Origin: Taxillus chinensis
Taxonomy: Eukaryota; Streptophyta; Magnoliopsida; Santalales; Loranthaceae
Assembly: GCA_023512835.1 (NCBI GenBank)
Contig: CM042090.1
Coordinates: 1,806,826 to 1,870,825 of the forward strand
DNA: 64,000 nt
Direction: 5' to 3'
Below the pieces are notes generated by a model. That model did not search any database and was not told the origin of the DNA. It was given only the letters and a program-made list of their open reading frames with translations. The stretch's first letter is position 1. Every line of letters starts with the position of its first letter. Shown here piece by piece: positions 1 to 12,569 of this stretch. A program made the translations under genes and the position numbers.

Positions 1-584
1 AAACCTAGGGTTCATGCTCAAATTCATAAATCATGATAAATTCATGCATATTCAAAGATAGAATTGAGATAAGAGGTTCAAGGACACCTACCTGGGAAGA
101 TTATTTGCGATCCACGAGCTCCAATCGTCCCAAAATCACCAAGGGAAGCTCTTCACCTTCTCTATCTCTCTCTCTCTCTCTCTCTTGCTCAAACACGCAC
201 GCACCAAGCAAATTAAATGGATAAGGCAGTTTCATAATTATTTATACTGCTACCAATAATTGGCCTCCCAGCAGTAATTGATCTCTCGAATACAATAATT
301 GACCTCCCAAGGTCGCAAACTCTAAATTGAGTCAAATTATTGTCAAAACGCTCGAAATGATGAGCACAACACTATTCAGATAATATCACACTCAAATGAC
401 CGCCCAAATGCAAAGTCAACCAATAAACCCCAAAAAGTCAACAATCGGGTCAAATGAGGCCCCGACTCGGAATCGGGCCTAAGTACAGTCAAAATGCTCA
501 CATCGACGGCTACACTACCGTCCAGATAGTTACATTCCCATAGAATGACTATCTCTCAAGACTGCCCAAATACAAGTCTTTACA
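1..584 (-). repeat. Partial gypsy-type LTR, 3' portion only (plus-strand reading)
   Basis: This stretch is a diverged direct repeat of 10580-11169: both begin at the phrase aaacctagggttcatgctca and run, with matching CT microsatellite, TAATAATTGACCT-like motifs and the CACATCGACGGCTACACTACC-type block, to a shared end at TCTTTACA. Beyond that end the two copies differ, so 584 is a real element boundary ending in CA. The left part lies outside the window. It probably belongs to a Ty3/gypsy element read on the minus strand, because the other copy starts with the CACACCCC(C)AAATTCC block typical of such LTR ends. A CT run is at about 160-184. Confidence 0.6.
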
Positions 585-689
585 CAATCGATGCCATGCC
601 ACTATGATGAAGAAGCCAAGGCATAAATCGTGACTCTTGATACAAGCCATATGATGGATCAATGGGGTGTCAACTCTCGAAACACATGG

Positions 690-1330
690 CTGAAGACCTA
701 TACAACTGGATGGCTAAGGTGGAGAAAGCTTAAATAGCAATGTATGCGGATTTGCAAAGATTAAAATGTCAACTCTAGAAGCTAATGGAGTTGGTCGAAA
801 GGCTCACCAAAGTAGAATCAGCTGAGAGAACAACTACTGGATAAGCACAAAGAGTGAAGCAACCCCATGGACTGACTCCCTCACTATTTCCTCATAGCCA
901 CACTCATGACATTTCTTTGATGCATGCTCCCCAACAGACTTATTAACATGCATGGCAAAGATTGGGACCAATAACAATGAAACATGGAGGCATCCCCATT
1001 TATGGTCCAATGGAGAGAAGGAATAAGAAACCCAAGCAACCAAAAGTTGACCCCATCCCCATGACTTACTCAGCATTATATAAAGAGTTGCTTCAGGCCC
1101 ATATGGTAGCTCTAATTCCTATAATACCAGTCAAGCAACCTTATCTCGAGTGGTCTAATCCGAATGAACGATGTGAATACCATGATGGGGGATAGGGCAT
1201 GCTATTGAGAACTGTATCATCTTCAAGAAGAAAGTTCAATCCATGAGGAATGCACAGTGGTTGAACTTCTTACCAGCACTATCAAAGACTCAAAGTGACT
1301 CTTCCAAAGCAAGGTCTCCTGGTCCCGATG
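690..1330 (+). pseudogene. Decayed Ty3/gypsy gag fragment
   Basis: A plus-strand reading frame at 962-1195 encodes a segment resembling the C-terminal part of plant gypsy Gag proteins: a PIPMTYSALYKELLQ-like block, then a proline-rich stretch, then CEYHDGG. The expected continuation (a His-Ala-Ile-Glu-Asn-Cys block followed by a lysine-rich helix) is visible just downstream, from about 1198, but in another frame, so there is a frameshift and stop near 1190. Weak similarity upstream (from about 690) fits a Gag coiled-coil region. Nothing intact is encoded. The family call rests on motif memory (Tat/Ogre-like Gag) and is tentative. Confidence 0.5.
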
Positions 1331-2568
1331 ACCTGCACCAAGGTCTAGTGACTAGAATCGGGTTTGGTAATTCGATACCACTGAAGGAGGGCAAACTAGT
1401 TAAGCTTTCTAGAGGATGAATCACCAATGCTTGAGTAATATCATGAAGATTTGTGATTTTTAATAATTTCCCCTTTTAGTGAAATGTTGTTTTGAAAATC
1501 ATGAAAAAAAGGGATGCTCGTCACCTCCTATTTGATAATAAATGTGTTTAAAAGGTTCTTTTCATGACATGTACATGTAGTAGTTGACCATAACTCGTCC
1601 TCTTTCATGGTATGTGGATGAAAGCCTAACAAGGGCATATGAAATGAGGGAGATTGAACTGATAGCCTAAGCTTAAGAAGGGTCCAAGCAGCATATCACT
1701 CTAAAAGCCTAAAGTAAGAGACGGAGGAGTTTAAAGGGAAATCAATTTTGGAGAGCTCCTTTCCCATCGGAAGGGACATCATCAAAGAGCTTGATTGATT
1801 GTTAGGTAAAGTCCTTTCTGTCACAAAAATGGATATAGCTCTTCTGTGAGCTGCTTGAGAAAACATTTGATTATTTAAAGTGAGGAGAGGTCATCTTTTG
1901 TGCTACCCTATGATAATACCCTTGCTACCCCCTTTGAGCCTATAATGAAATTTCCTTTCAAATTACCCGATCCATCGTTCACCCCACACTACGGCGGTTC
2001 CTCAAAGCAAATCGGTTGGGAGAGACATTTCCGTACATATGCTGGGGCAATTAGTGCATCATAGAATCCCCTATTGGGATAACGCATGTCAAACTGGGGC
2101 ATCCTTTGGTGAGATAAAAAGATAAAAAAAAATATAGAAAAAGCATTTTGGGGCATGATGAGAAGGAAAAAGAGGAAAATAAAAAGGGAAAAGGGGCATT
2201 TTGAATCAAACCCATGCCGGGGCAGTTTTCAAGAAAAAAATCAGCCTTATGAGTCTCTTGATAAGGATAAAGCCCTACACTGGAGCAATTTAGTCTATCC
2301 CTCGTTAAAACAAAAAAGGAGATCAAAAAGAGAGTCAAAAGAATTAACTTCTAGGGAGTTTAGTCTAAACTATGGATCATATCCAACCTAGAAAGCCTAT
2401 TATATCCCTTTCTTGATTGCCCTTAAACCTCAAGCCCCTATTACAGTCCTAGAAAAGTCCTCTCTGATTAAATGATTCAAGTATTTCTCAAGTACTCAAA
2501 GGAGAGTAAAATTCTCAATACAAAAGCCAGACTTGGTGAAAACCATAAAGGGTAACAAGGATAAAATA
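1331..2568. other. Gene-free retroelement-like DNA
   Basis: No coding region is supported. The stretch contains repeated purine-rich phrases (for example GGGGCA blocks at about 2040-2220 spaced by AAAAAG-rich tracts), which fit untranslated or LTR sequence of a decayed gypsy element adjoining the gag fragment. The short open frames on both strands here are lysine-rich or phenylalanine-rich readings of these A-rich tracts. Confidence 0.4.
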
Positions 2569-2829
2569 CAAAGCCATCTACAAGGTAGGAGGGACAATAG
2601 AACGCATGTAAAGCGGGCACAACAAAAACTCGAAAGGGCACTGCGAGTAAAATTCAAAGTCATGAAAGCAACAAGTGTTCCAGTGCACTAGATCAAGTCA
2701 AAGCCATCTACAAGGCAGGAGGGACAATAGAACCCATGCAAAGCGGGCATAGCAAAAAGCCGAAAAGGGCGCTGTGAGTAAAATTCAAAGCCATGAAAGC
2801 AACAAGTGTTCCAGTGCACTAGATCAAGT
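2569..2829. repeat. Tandem duplication, two copies of about 130 bp
   Basis: Two adjacent copies start at 2569 and 2699 with CAAAGCCATCTACAAGG and both end in CCAGTGCACTAGATCAAGTC. They differ at scattered positions (about 10% by eye), including GTAAAGCGGGCACAAC versus GCAAAGCGGGCATAGC. Further, more degenerate repeats (an AACCATTGA-CACTAATAC phrase) follow at about 3000-3230. No protein is encoded across the period. Confidence 0.85.
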
Positions 2830-3955
2830 CAAAGCCTAAACAATAATCTCTGACGGTTCCAAAGTCATAAAATCAAGAAGTGTTCAAACATTCGAGATCA
2901 ATGCACGGCTTCCAACAACAACTACTTCTGGAGATAAAGTTCTTTGAGCCACAAGATCAAGGTCATGCTCCAAACAATAACCTCTCAAGGTGAAACTCAA
3001 AACCATTGCATACTAACACCTCCAATCCAAGGATAAAATCCGAAACTGCGAGACGATCCAAACTCCATCTCAAAAATCCCTTAATCTTAAAAACCCTCAA
3101 AACCATTAAGAACCAACATTTCCAGAAAGACCCCAAAGCTTCAAGGCAATCTAGTCCCAAGAACTACCAAACCATCGAGTACTAATACCTTTAACCCAAA
3201 ACCATTGAACACTAATACTTCCCAGCCACCAAATTGAACTATGGGTGTTATTAGGTCAAAGCTACCAAGAACCATTATCTCGTCAAAGCTAAATAAGTTC
3301 AAGCCAACTTTGTGGAGCATGCCTTTAAAATACTTGTACCCGTGTGATGAGAGGACAACAAGTTATGGATATATTGCATAATCATGTTTTTTTAAATCAT
3401 TCCAGTTAGACAAAATCATCTTCGAGAACTTGTTTTTGAAATGCACAAAACTTGTGTACATAAATGTTTATCCCCAACAATATTCGAATGATATTACTCA
3501 ACAAAGGTGTTATGTCATCCAAGAAGACAGTGCTCAAGTCGAACCCTTCAAGGAAGCTAAGTCAAACAAACTCTCCAGCTGAAGAAAAAATAGTGTTCCC
3601 TAGTATGAATGGAATACTTCCCCAACAAAAGAACTGCTCAACAGCATTGTGAGATTCTCTCAATAAAGCGAAGCTCATCACTAACAACAGCGAATAACCA
3701 GCGAGTTAAGCTCCCCCACCAAGTCGAGAAGCAAATGGCATGCATTCTGTGTTCATTCATACATACATCATGAGTATTCCATGATGTATTTAAGTTCATT
3801 TTGCACCTTAGCCATGCATCTCCTTGCATTTCATGCATCATTTGCATACATTCAGCATATTTTGTAATTTTAGGAATGTTATCGCCTCTAAAGATCCCAA
3901 GAGCTCATCTTCCGCAGCTTCTCATCAAGCCCTACTAGTTTCCTTCGATTCAACT
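2830..3955. other. Gene-free stretch with degenerate repeats
   Basis: No gene is supported. Degenerate phrases such as CAAAACCATTGA and ACTAATACCT recur between about 2990 and 3240. Downstream of 3450 the sequence is not recognised. It separates the gypsy remnant from the copia remnant and may hold the 5' truncation point of the latter. Confidence 0.4.
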
Positions 3956-5640
3956 CTATAAGTCTGAGCATGAAGATAATAAGAAAGATGAGGGCACAAA
4001 TTCAGAGAATTCTGATGAAGAGGAGAAAGAAAAGTTCAGTCCTAGAGGAGATTGAAGGAAGAAAACCAAGAGGATATGGTCTAGTGTAGATGACAAGGAT
4101 CAGATCCTTGGTGATCCCAAAGCAGGTGTAACAACCAGGAGAAAATTTACAAGAACTACTGCATTGCTCTCACAAATTGAACCAAAGTCAGTTAGAGAGA
4201 TAGTAGAGGATGAAGCTTGGATCCCAGTAATGAATAAGGAGCTAGATCAGATTGAAAAGAACATATGAAAGTTGGTTCCTAGACCAAAGAACAAGAATGT
4301 CATCGGCACAAAGTAGGTATTCAAAAATAAACTGAATGAGGATGGCAAGGTTGTGAGGAACAAGGCTAAACTGGTATGCAAAAGATACTCCCATATTGAG
4401 GGTATTGATGTAGATGAAATGTTTGCACCAATAGCAAGGCTGGAAACAATCAAGATATTTCTTGCATTAGCAGCACATAAGAGATTTAAAGTTTATCAAA
4501 TAGATGTGAAGTTTGCATTTCTAGATGGTTTACTAAAAGAAGAAGTATATATTAAGCAACTAGATGGAGTATAGATTGCTGATGATGATACACATATATG
4601 CAGATTGAAGAAAGCCTTGTATGGCTTAAAGCAAGCTCCTAGAGCATGATACAGCTGATTGGATGGATATCTAAAGAGAATAAATTTCAGTAGAGGTACA
4701 GTGGATCATAATCTGTATATTTTGAATTCAGACAGAGGACAACTGGCTACCATAGTCTATGTAGATGACATTATCTTCGGAGGGAAATCATTCAAAATTA
4801 TGTGAAAATTTGCTAAGAGAATAAGTGATGAATTTGAAATGTCTCTCAGAGGAGAATTAACCTACTTCTTAGGACTACAAATTAGGCAAACTGTTGGCGG
4901 TATTTTCATATCTTAACACAAGTATGCTAAGAAAATACTAAAGAAGTATGGTATGAAAGATAGCAAGCCTGTTGGAACCCCAATGGCTACAAGCTACAAA
5001 TTTCACAAAGATCAGGAAGACACTAGTGTGAATCAAAAAGAGTATCAATGCTTGATTGGAAGCCTCTTATACATTACAACCTCTAGACCTGATATGATGC
5101 AAGCTGTGTGTCAGGCAAGTAGATATCCAAGTATGCCCCAAGGAGTCTCACTTGCTGGAAGTCAAACGAATACTTAGATACCTACATGGTACACTAGAAA
5201 TGGGGTTGTGGTATCCCTCTAAGGACTCCATTGAATTACATACATACACTGATGCAGACTGGGCTGGAAATATTGATAACAGACATTTTACCTATGGCTG
5301 CAATTTTTACCTGGGCTCGAAATGTGTTGCATGGTTGAGCCGAAAACAAAACAGTGTGGCCTGCAGCATAGCCGAAGCTGAATATATAGTAGCACATGCT
5401 GTATGTACTCAAGTGGTATGGATACATACTTAATTGTTAGACTTGGGAGTTAATATGGAGTTACCTGTCAATATATGGTGTGGCAACCAGAGTGCGGTCA
5501 ATATAAGCAAGAATCCCATTCAACATTCAAAAACCAAGCATATTGATTATCGCTACCACTACATCAAAGAAGAACAAGTGGATGAGGGAAATGTGCAACT
5601 GGTGTATGTTCCCACTCAAGAATAAACCGCTGATATCCTT
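3956..5640 (+). pseudogene. Ty1/copia polyprotein remnant: reverse transcriptase and RNase H
   Basis: Plus-strand frames hold the C-terminal half of a copia polyprotein. In order: a Lys/Glu-rich linker (from about 3960), the start of the RT (MNKELDQIEKN, 4231 on), an RT core with [12 protein letters not shown] (about 4495), LKKALYGLKQAPRA (about 4606), the catalytic YVDDIIFGG (about 4755), then RNase H with YTDADWAG (about 5250), SIAEAEYI (about 5370) and a terminal KHIDYRYHYIKEE block (about 5538). Several in-frame stops (for example 4266, 4315, 4572, 4648, 4913, 5431, 5623) and a frameshift near 5150 break it. Gag, protease and integrase are missing, so the copy is 5'-truncated. The 3' LTR follows at 5849. 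Confidence 0.9.
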
Positions 5641-5830
5641 ATCAAACCTCTATCCATTGAGCTATTTGATAGACACCGACGTGGGTTGTCTGTACAACTT
5701 CCTCCTCACACCTAAGGTGTTAATAGGGTTCCCCCCTCCTTATTTGCAATTGGTTGGCAAAGGGGGAGAAGAAGATACTGTGTCTAGGGGGAGTACAGTG
5801 GGAGGAGTTCAAGGGGAGATTGGAGCCAAC

Positions 5831-5848
5831 AATTCCAAAGGGGGAGAT
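5831..5848 (+). promoter_or_regulatory. Polypurine tract of the copia element
   Basis: AATTCCAAAGGGGGAGAT lies directly before the TG of the 3' LTR at 5849. A purine-rich primer site in this place starts plus-strand DNA synthesis in LTR retrotransposons. The same tract in reverse complement abuts the inverted LTR at 63368, and a variant abuts the copia LTR at 32110, which supports all three boundaries. A second, GGGGGAG-rich purine stretch lies at 5760-5800. Confidence 0.8.
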
Positions 5849-7457
5849 TGTTGTTCTCATGAGGCTTTTGGTTGTCATTGTTGTCAACAGTATGTGTAAG
5901 CAGGTAGCCATAAAGTCGAAGATTCGTACTAGGTTGGATAACTTCATAGAGTGATGTCTTAGAGTGAGCTCGTAGAGGGAGTCTAACTATGTACTTACAA
6001 AGTCAAAGATTCGGGTCAAAAATCCAAAGACTCGTAGACTCACAAGGTTGAAGATCATATGACTCAAAGATATGCAAAGTTGAAGATCATCAGACCATCA
6101 GGCTCGAAGCATCACTGAAGGAACACGGGGTTGCAGACTCGTAGATCCACAAGGTCAAAAATTCGAAGACCCAATGTGTAATTAGGTGAAAAGTAGTGTC
6201 TCAAAGACTCGAAGACTTGCAGGCTTGAAGACCCGTCGGGTGTAGAGTGGCAATGTTGTAGAGTCGAAGTCCGTAGGGTCGAAGCTCGTAGGGTCAAAGA
6301 TTATGAGACCCGTTGCCGAGAACAGAGACTCGTTGATGTGAGCAAATGATTAATCAAGGTAGAATGCGGTTGTGACTAACTCAAAACTAGAGATTTGAAG
6401 ACTTGTAGAGTGAAAAGTCAGTTGATCATTGGTACCTAGCTTTGAAGTCAAAGAGCAAAAGAATCAGAAGATTAATTCCTAAGGCTCGAAGACTCAGACT
6501 CGAAGATTCGATGGTGAAGACTCGAAGGCAGTAGAATGTGTAGTTGGAGAAGTAACAGCGAAGCTACGAGGCATACATCTTCGAGGCTATGGCTAGTCGA
6601 AGGAGCGAAACGCGCTAAAGGTCGTTGTTTAAGTAAGTTATCACTCAGACAACATTTTTGAGCATGCTAAGTACTAGAAAACACGTAGACGTCATCTGAG
6701 GGTAGCTTAACATGTTTCAACGATGAAGATCAAAAGGTGGAACATGCTTAACCCTAGTAAAAGGGTTTCATACTATGGCCATCCTATAAAAGCAAGGATA
6801 TACCTTACTTCAAGTTAGGCGTCAGAATAATCATAGAAATACATGAAAGGTATCCAAAGCAATACAAAAAGACAACGAAGAGTAGTTCGTATGATATACG
6901 CAGAGAGAGAGGAACATTGAAACCAAGATAACAGTGAGTTAATCTAACTCTGTTCCTCATACATTCGACGAACAGATTGTAAGTTTTGCAAAGGAGTGGT
7001 TGAAGGTCAAGTAGTGCAAACGATTGAATATGCAGGAGCAAATTGCGCTAGACAGTTCGTCACAGTGAGTGAGTACTGGAGTAATACTGTTTTTGTATTT
7101 GCATTTAAGAGAAAAGAGATTGATCCTATTGTAAGAAGGGCTAAACCCTACTGTATTGAAAACATATAGTGGATTGGACTAGGTGTAGGTACACCCTCAC
7201 TACCATGGAGTATATCGTATTGATCGAACCACGTAAATCATGTGTCTTTGTCTTTTTCTTCCCATACATACCTGTTGTTAATCTGATGTTGCATAAGACA
7301 CTGAAATACCACCCAAAGAAGAACCACATATGTAGAATACTCTGAGTATCATACTACTCTTAAAACTAAAGAAAATAGTTTTAAGTATACAGATTCACCC
7401 CCTCTCGTATACACACACACATACCTAGACGATCTTGCTTGGATCTTGGGAATATCA
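5849..7457 (+). repeat. 3' LTR of copia element (about 1.6 kb)
   Basis: The LTR runs from TGTTGTTCTCATGAGG after the polypurine tract to GGGAATATCA at 7457. The limits are fixed by comparison with the inverted copy at 61773-63368: similarity stops at TG on one side and CA on the other. Inside are a degenerate array of TCGAAGACTCGTAG-like units (about 5960-6560), a candidate TATA region (about 6785, TATAAAAGCA) and a CA-rich tail (7410-7430). No 5' LTR partner is present nearby in the same orientation, in keeping with 5' truncation. Confidence 0.85.
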
Positions 7458-8802
7458 TCTTGCATGGTTGTAACTCTAGTTTGATCCACTATATTTAGTT
7501 TATTTTATCATTCAATAAAGAAAACTAGTGTAATATAAAGAAGTAGAACAATTGGTTAATAGTGTGGAAAAGGCTTGAAAGTAGTAATGTGGACATAGCC
7601 AGGAATAGACATGGGCGAAATAACTCCAGAATAGGATTTGCTTCCTCTTATTATAGTGTTTGACTATCAACAAAAGCCTCCTTGCTGGTCGAACTGAGAA
7701 TCATTAGAGGTTAGTGCTGCTCCACTCGAGTTTTGTGCTTTACATTTTATCTCTCCACATCATAGACTTCATCAAGATTTCTCATAAAGTTATTACAATT
7801 GTATTGAAATAAAAATGTTGGTGTTATTTTATACTAATAATGTATAAAAACATTTAATGTAAATCTAATATAATGATTTTGCTTTATCCTTGTAAGTTAT
7901 TTTGATTGTGAAATAGATTCTTTTATAAATTAAATCTAATAAAAAAAACTAACCAACTTCTTGTTTCTCTGGATTTCTTCTCTTCTCTCAACACATTTAG
8001 CTTAGCTTGCAAGCGTCATGGGGGTAGCTGTCATAACCCATTTTCATTCGGGCTCGAAACTAGTTTTGAAAAGGACTCAATGCTAGTTTATCCATTGGTC
8101 CTCGAGTCATCCCTGCACAGCAGCTCACACAAACCACCCAAGGAAAAAAAATTCAAAGTCACTACCAAACAATTTAGAGGTATGATTGAGCACCTAGAAA
8201 AAGAAAGGTCTACAGTTTCAGAGATCTAAGTTTAGGAGTTAGCTATGTGTGGGGAATAAAGAAAGATTATTGCACCCCCACAATTGGTACCAAATCTTGA
8301 TCTATGAGTGCTTACTTGTTTTATTCAAAAAAAGTCATTTTTTTGTGTTTTTATATTTTAAGGGAAAAGACATTTTATGGATCTAAGCGGAAAAAGAAAT
8401 AAAATATTTTAGACAAATATAATTTTAAAAAAAGGCCCTTTTAAGTTTAGAAAGAAAAGGGTATAAGATCTAGGCCTATGTAGCAATATTTCTTTTTTAG
8501 AAAAGAAATAAAAGTATTTTGAATAAATAATATTACCACAATTAATGTTGGCTTAAGCAACAAGGATATGAGTATCAAGGGCTCAATCTCATGACCACTG
8601 GGGCCTCTAGATTTAATTTTTCTAGAAAAAATTGATTTTTGTGTTTTTATTATTTTTTAGAGAAAAGAAAAAAAGGGAAATAATAAAATTCAATTTTAGG
8701 TACTGTTCTCTTTTAAAAATAATATATAAAGCTTTAACTAAAAAACATATTAATAAAAAATGGAACCTGGATGGTTTCCTGCTTATTGATAAACTTGATT
8801 CT
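7458..8802. other. Gene-free DNA, possible decayed LTR sequence
   Basis: No gene is supported. A TGTCATAACCCATTTT phrase at about 8029 resembles the start of some gypsy LTRs, and the A/T-rich part from 8300 to 8760 has AAAAAGAAAT-like tracts. Just before 8803 the bases GCTTATTGATAAACTT resemble a damaged reverse complement of an initiator-Met tRNA primer site, which would put a minus-strand gypsy body to the left of the next LTR. This is weak evidence. Confidence 0.3.
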
Positions 8803-11169
8803 TATCACACCCCCAAATTCCAGGGTATCCGGAACCAGGAACATGACTTCCCCTTGCCCGAACCCGAAAGGTCAAGGGATAGGTGACTAGCACCAATAGA
8901 GACTCCACCGCGGGTGCTGCCTCAAATATGAAACCCTGTACAGTCATACATCAAGGGTAATCCTGTACTTTCCCATACATCAACATGCACACAATATGTC
9001 AAACAGTCATACAAACATCATATGACAAACAATATATAATATAACTATCCATGGACCCTTGTTCGGGATATCACACCAAATAATACAAAATACAGTACTG
9101 TATCATACATCAGAGTAGTGGGCACGTCCTCCTGGAAAAAAGTTCTCCACTAGTCTCGGGGCACACCTGAAAAGGGTAAATAACAAGTAGGGGTGAGTGA
9201 CAAGCTCAGTAGGTGACTCTAAAACTCCACATTATGAAAACATACAAGTCTATACTATATGCTCAGTGTACTTGTGCATCGTGTAGTGTGCACAATCATC
9301 AGGACTCAGCCTGCAATCAAACATCAGGACTTAGCCTGCCCACATAGAACAGCTTGTCCACGATCCTCAACAAGATCCCAGCTCAGGGCACTAAGCCCTA
9401 GCTCCACGAGCTAAACGTCTCACGAGCTCAACGGCTCAACACAATCCTCAATAGGATCTCAGCTCAGGGCACTCAGCCTTAACTCCACGAGCTCAACGGC
9501 TCAACCCAGGCCTTAGCCTATCACGTCAACCACATAGTATCACCTATGCCTCATGGTGAGAACACAAACAAGTCATGGAGTCCAAGCCCCAAATCCTCAA
9601 ACCAACATACCAACACCAGTATGGCCTTAAGGTTCACAACACTCCCTTTATAATTGAGGCTAGTCTTCACAAATCGATTCTCATGTCTTAACCAAGGAAG
9701 AAGATACTCGTAGCAGTTGTTTTCTTGCAATCAAAAGTCCCGACATTGGGTCCCCATATCATAACTAAGATAATTTGATTTTTGAGGATTTTTTTAAGAT
9801 GTCTAACCCCACTTTCTAAAAGTCACCTCTACGAAAAACTGATTTTTCCGAGATTTTCCACTAAATCCCAATTTTCACATTTTGAAGAAGTGGAAATTAA
9901 ATTTTCTAGTATTTTTCTTTGAATACGAAAGGGGAGTATTTCGCTATTTACATTGTAACTTAATAAATGCGGAGAGACTTAAAGGTTACAATGTAAATGG
10001 TCCAATCCAGTGCAGTTGCACTGGCTAGAAGCTGTGGAACACTGGCTCGAAGCTGCGGACTGCGGAGCTGCAGACTCGAAGACTCGAAGCATTGAACTTC
10101 GACCTTTGACCTTCGACTACAGATCTACGGATCTTTGACCCTTTGACTATGGATTTTCGACCCTACTACTACGGATCTTCGACCCTTCAACCCAAATCTT
10201 CGAGTCTTCAACCTTTTGACCAGGAAGTTCACCTAGGGTACTGTTCATCATCGTTTTTTCTTGTTCTTCATCTGGAATCAATCCAATGACTCTCAAATGC
10301 TCACAAGCACATGTTTTACGCAATAGATTACAATATCTACTTCAAAACGCGTCTTCAACGCCTCTAAATCGCACGGTAACAACGAAAATACACGCATATA
10401 ATTTTAGATTATATCCATCTAGATCTAAATCCAGATTTCCATGGTTGACTTCTCAACCCTCATGAAATACACAATTAAACAACCCCAGATCACAGAAATA
10501 CATATCTAAACTGATATAAATCAGTTCTTAACCACAGATCTTATGCTAAACCATTAGATCTAACCTAAAATTGGATTTCCCCCAAAACCTAGGGTTCATG
10601 CTCAATTTCATAAATCATGACAAATTCGTGCATATCTAAGACAAGAAAGAGGTAAGAAGTTCAAGGACACCTACCTGGAGAGATTCTTTGAGCTCCACGA
10701 ACCCAAATCGTCCCAAATCGCCAAGGCTTCAAGCTTCTAAGCTCTCTCTCTCTCTCTCTCTCTTTCTCAAACGCACCAACGTGTTAACATAAAGTGAAAG
10801 TTTTTTCTTTTCATTCTATTTATATTTCTGCCAATCAATAACCAATAATTGACCTTGTAATAATTGACCTCGCAAAATAATAATTGACCTCCAATGTCAC
10901 GGACTCCAAATTGAGTCAAATTACTGTCAAAACGCTCAAAATGACGAACACAATACTTTTTAGATATTATCACACTCAAATGACTACTCAAATGCAAAAT
11001 CAACCAATAAACCCCTAGAAAGTCAACAATCAGACCACTCGGGGCCCCGATTTGGAATCGGGCCCAAGTACTGTCAAAATGCTCACATCGACGGCTACAC
11101 TACCATCCAGATAGTTGCATTCCCATCAAATGGCTATCTCTCAATCCTACCCGAATACGATTCTTTACA
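8803..11169 (-). repeat. Gypsy LTR (about 2.4 kb), near complete
   Basis: The plus-strand copy starts with TATCACACCCCCAAATTCC, a decayed form of the TGTCACACCCC ends seen (as reverse complement) in plant gypsy LTRs, and ends at TTCTTTACA, the same end as the repeat at 1-584. The flanks ATTCT (8798-8802) and AATCT (11170-11174) match at 4 of 5 bases, so it could be a solo LTR with a decayed target duplication. Alternatively it is the 5' LTR of a minus-strand element, given a damaged primer-site-like sequence at about 8782-8797. It contains TTCGAGTCTTC/ACTCGAAGACTCGAAG-like repeats at 10030-10215 and a CT microsatellite at 10740-10762. Confidence 0.6.
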
Positions 11170-11884
11170 AATCTCTTTTTTGATATTTTCGAATGCTTCC
11201 AAATGCCCCCTCATGCCTAGGAGACTTGCCCATACTTTTATTTAATGCTATGCCTTGAAAATCATCCAAATGGATGCCTGAGAGAAATAATGGGTATTTT
11301 CCCTGTCCAACCAAAGTTTTTCCCCTCAAAATCATTTAAAATGACGCCTAGGAAAGAAATCGGGAAAAGATATTTGGTATTTTCTTTACCCAAACCCATA
11401 AAAAGATTCTCCATTAAGGTTTGGGGAACCACCTTCTTAAATTCCACAGTTAGGATTTTCTAATAGGCAAATTCCCTCCTTTAATGCCTGATTAAGATAA
11501 AAAGAGTAAATGAGCTTTATTATCCCCCAAGGAATTTCAATTATATCAATTAGAATTATTTAATTTTGCACACTGCCCAATTTAAATTAATCAACTTAAT
11601 TTGATTATTATCTCCTTTTTTAATATTGGACTGCATCTGGACGCCATACAAGGAAGAGCTGGAGCTTTCGGATTGAATTTTTGATATTTCATGATACTGC
11701 AAATATATTCTTTCTTGTTTTTTAGGGTCCGCGTATGTACAGCTTGCAGTTAACGTGTTTTTTGGGAAATTTTCCTCTCCCAATTTTTAGTGTTTGGGAG
11801 TGGATAAGCTGTAAAAATATCAATTTTAGAAATCAGTTGATGTGGTGGGGACTGCTGCAAGTTGTTGGAGCTAGTGCAGGCAAA
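11170..11884. other. Gene-free stretch
   Basis: No gene, RNA or element boundary can be supported. Short open frames on both strands here lack any recognisable domain and overlap one another. Confidence 0.4.
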
Positions 11885-12180
11885 AATGCTCATGATAATG
11901 TCACAAACCACCTAAAGGCCTTTTAAACCTCATGATGACATCACTTTCCTAATGATGTTGTCATAAACCTCCTGATGGCCTTTTAAACCTCATGATGATG
12001 TCACTTTCCTAAGGATGATGTCACAAAGGCCATGATGGCTCACGAGAACTACTGGGGCATTGGAAAACCACATGATGATGTCATTAAGTGGATGATGAGG
12101 TCACCCATCCACTAATGATCTTTTAAACTTCATGATGACATCACCAGAAGCTGATGACGACATCGTGACCAACTACTGGG
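11885..12180. repeat. Degenerate array of CATGATGATGTCAC-like units
   Basis: At least eight copies of a core resembling CATGATGA(T/C)(G/A)TCAC are spaced through this segment, with two larger repeats of about 63 bp that include GGCCTTTTAAACCTCATGATGA (at about 11917 and 11980) and a further TTTTAAACTTCATGATGACA copy near 12122. The cores contain TGATGTCA/TGACATCA, close to the TGACG-type site of plant bZIP factors, but no promoter is visible beside it. Confidence 0.7.
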
Positions 12181-12569
12181 CCTTCTGCTCTTCGCGTCAT
12201 TAAAAAAATACAAAATTGGGATTTCCTTGGCCTCCTTTGTTTTTATTTGATGTGCAAAGAAAATAACTTTGTATATATACTAGACCAATAAGAAGCAAAA
12301 CTGTCAATGTGGGACAAGCACCTTATGAAGAACAAAAATCATGGAAAATGAGGCAGATTTTGGAGCAACTTCAAAAATCTTTAACTTTCTCCATAAAGCT
12401 CCAATTAAGGTCAAATTGGTATTGTTTTGCTCTAAATTTAGTTATATATCTTATGAAATTGGAATCACTCAAAAATAATCAGAATTTTGATAGAAAAATG
12501 GGAAGAACTGTACAGAGGTACCTGGCAAAGTGAACATTCTGCCCATCTGATTCCAAAAATCATTACTAA

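Noticed and set aside
5543..5954. Open frames of 118 and 66 codons overlapping the copia 3' end
   Set aside because: They are shifted readings of the RNase H end, polypurine tract and LTR start.
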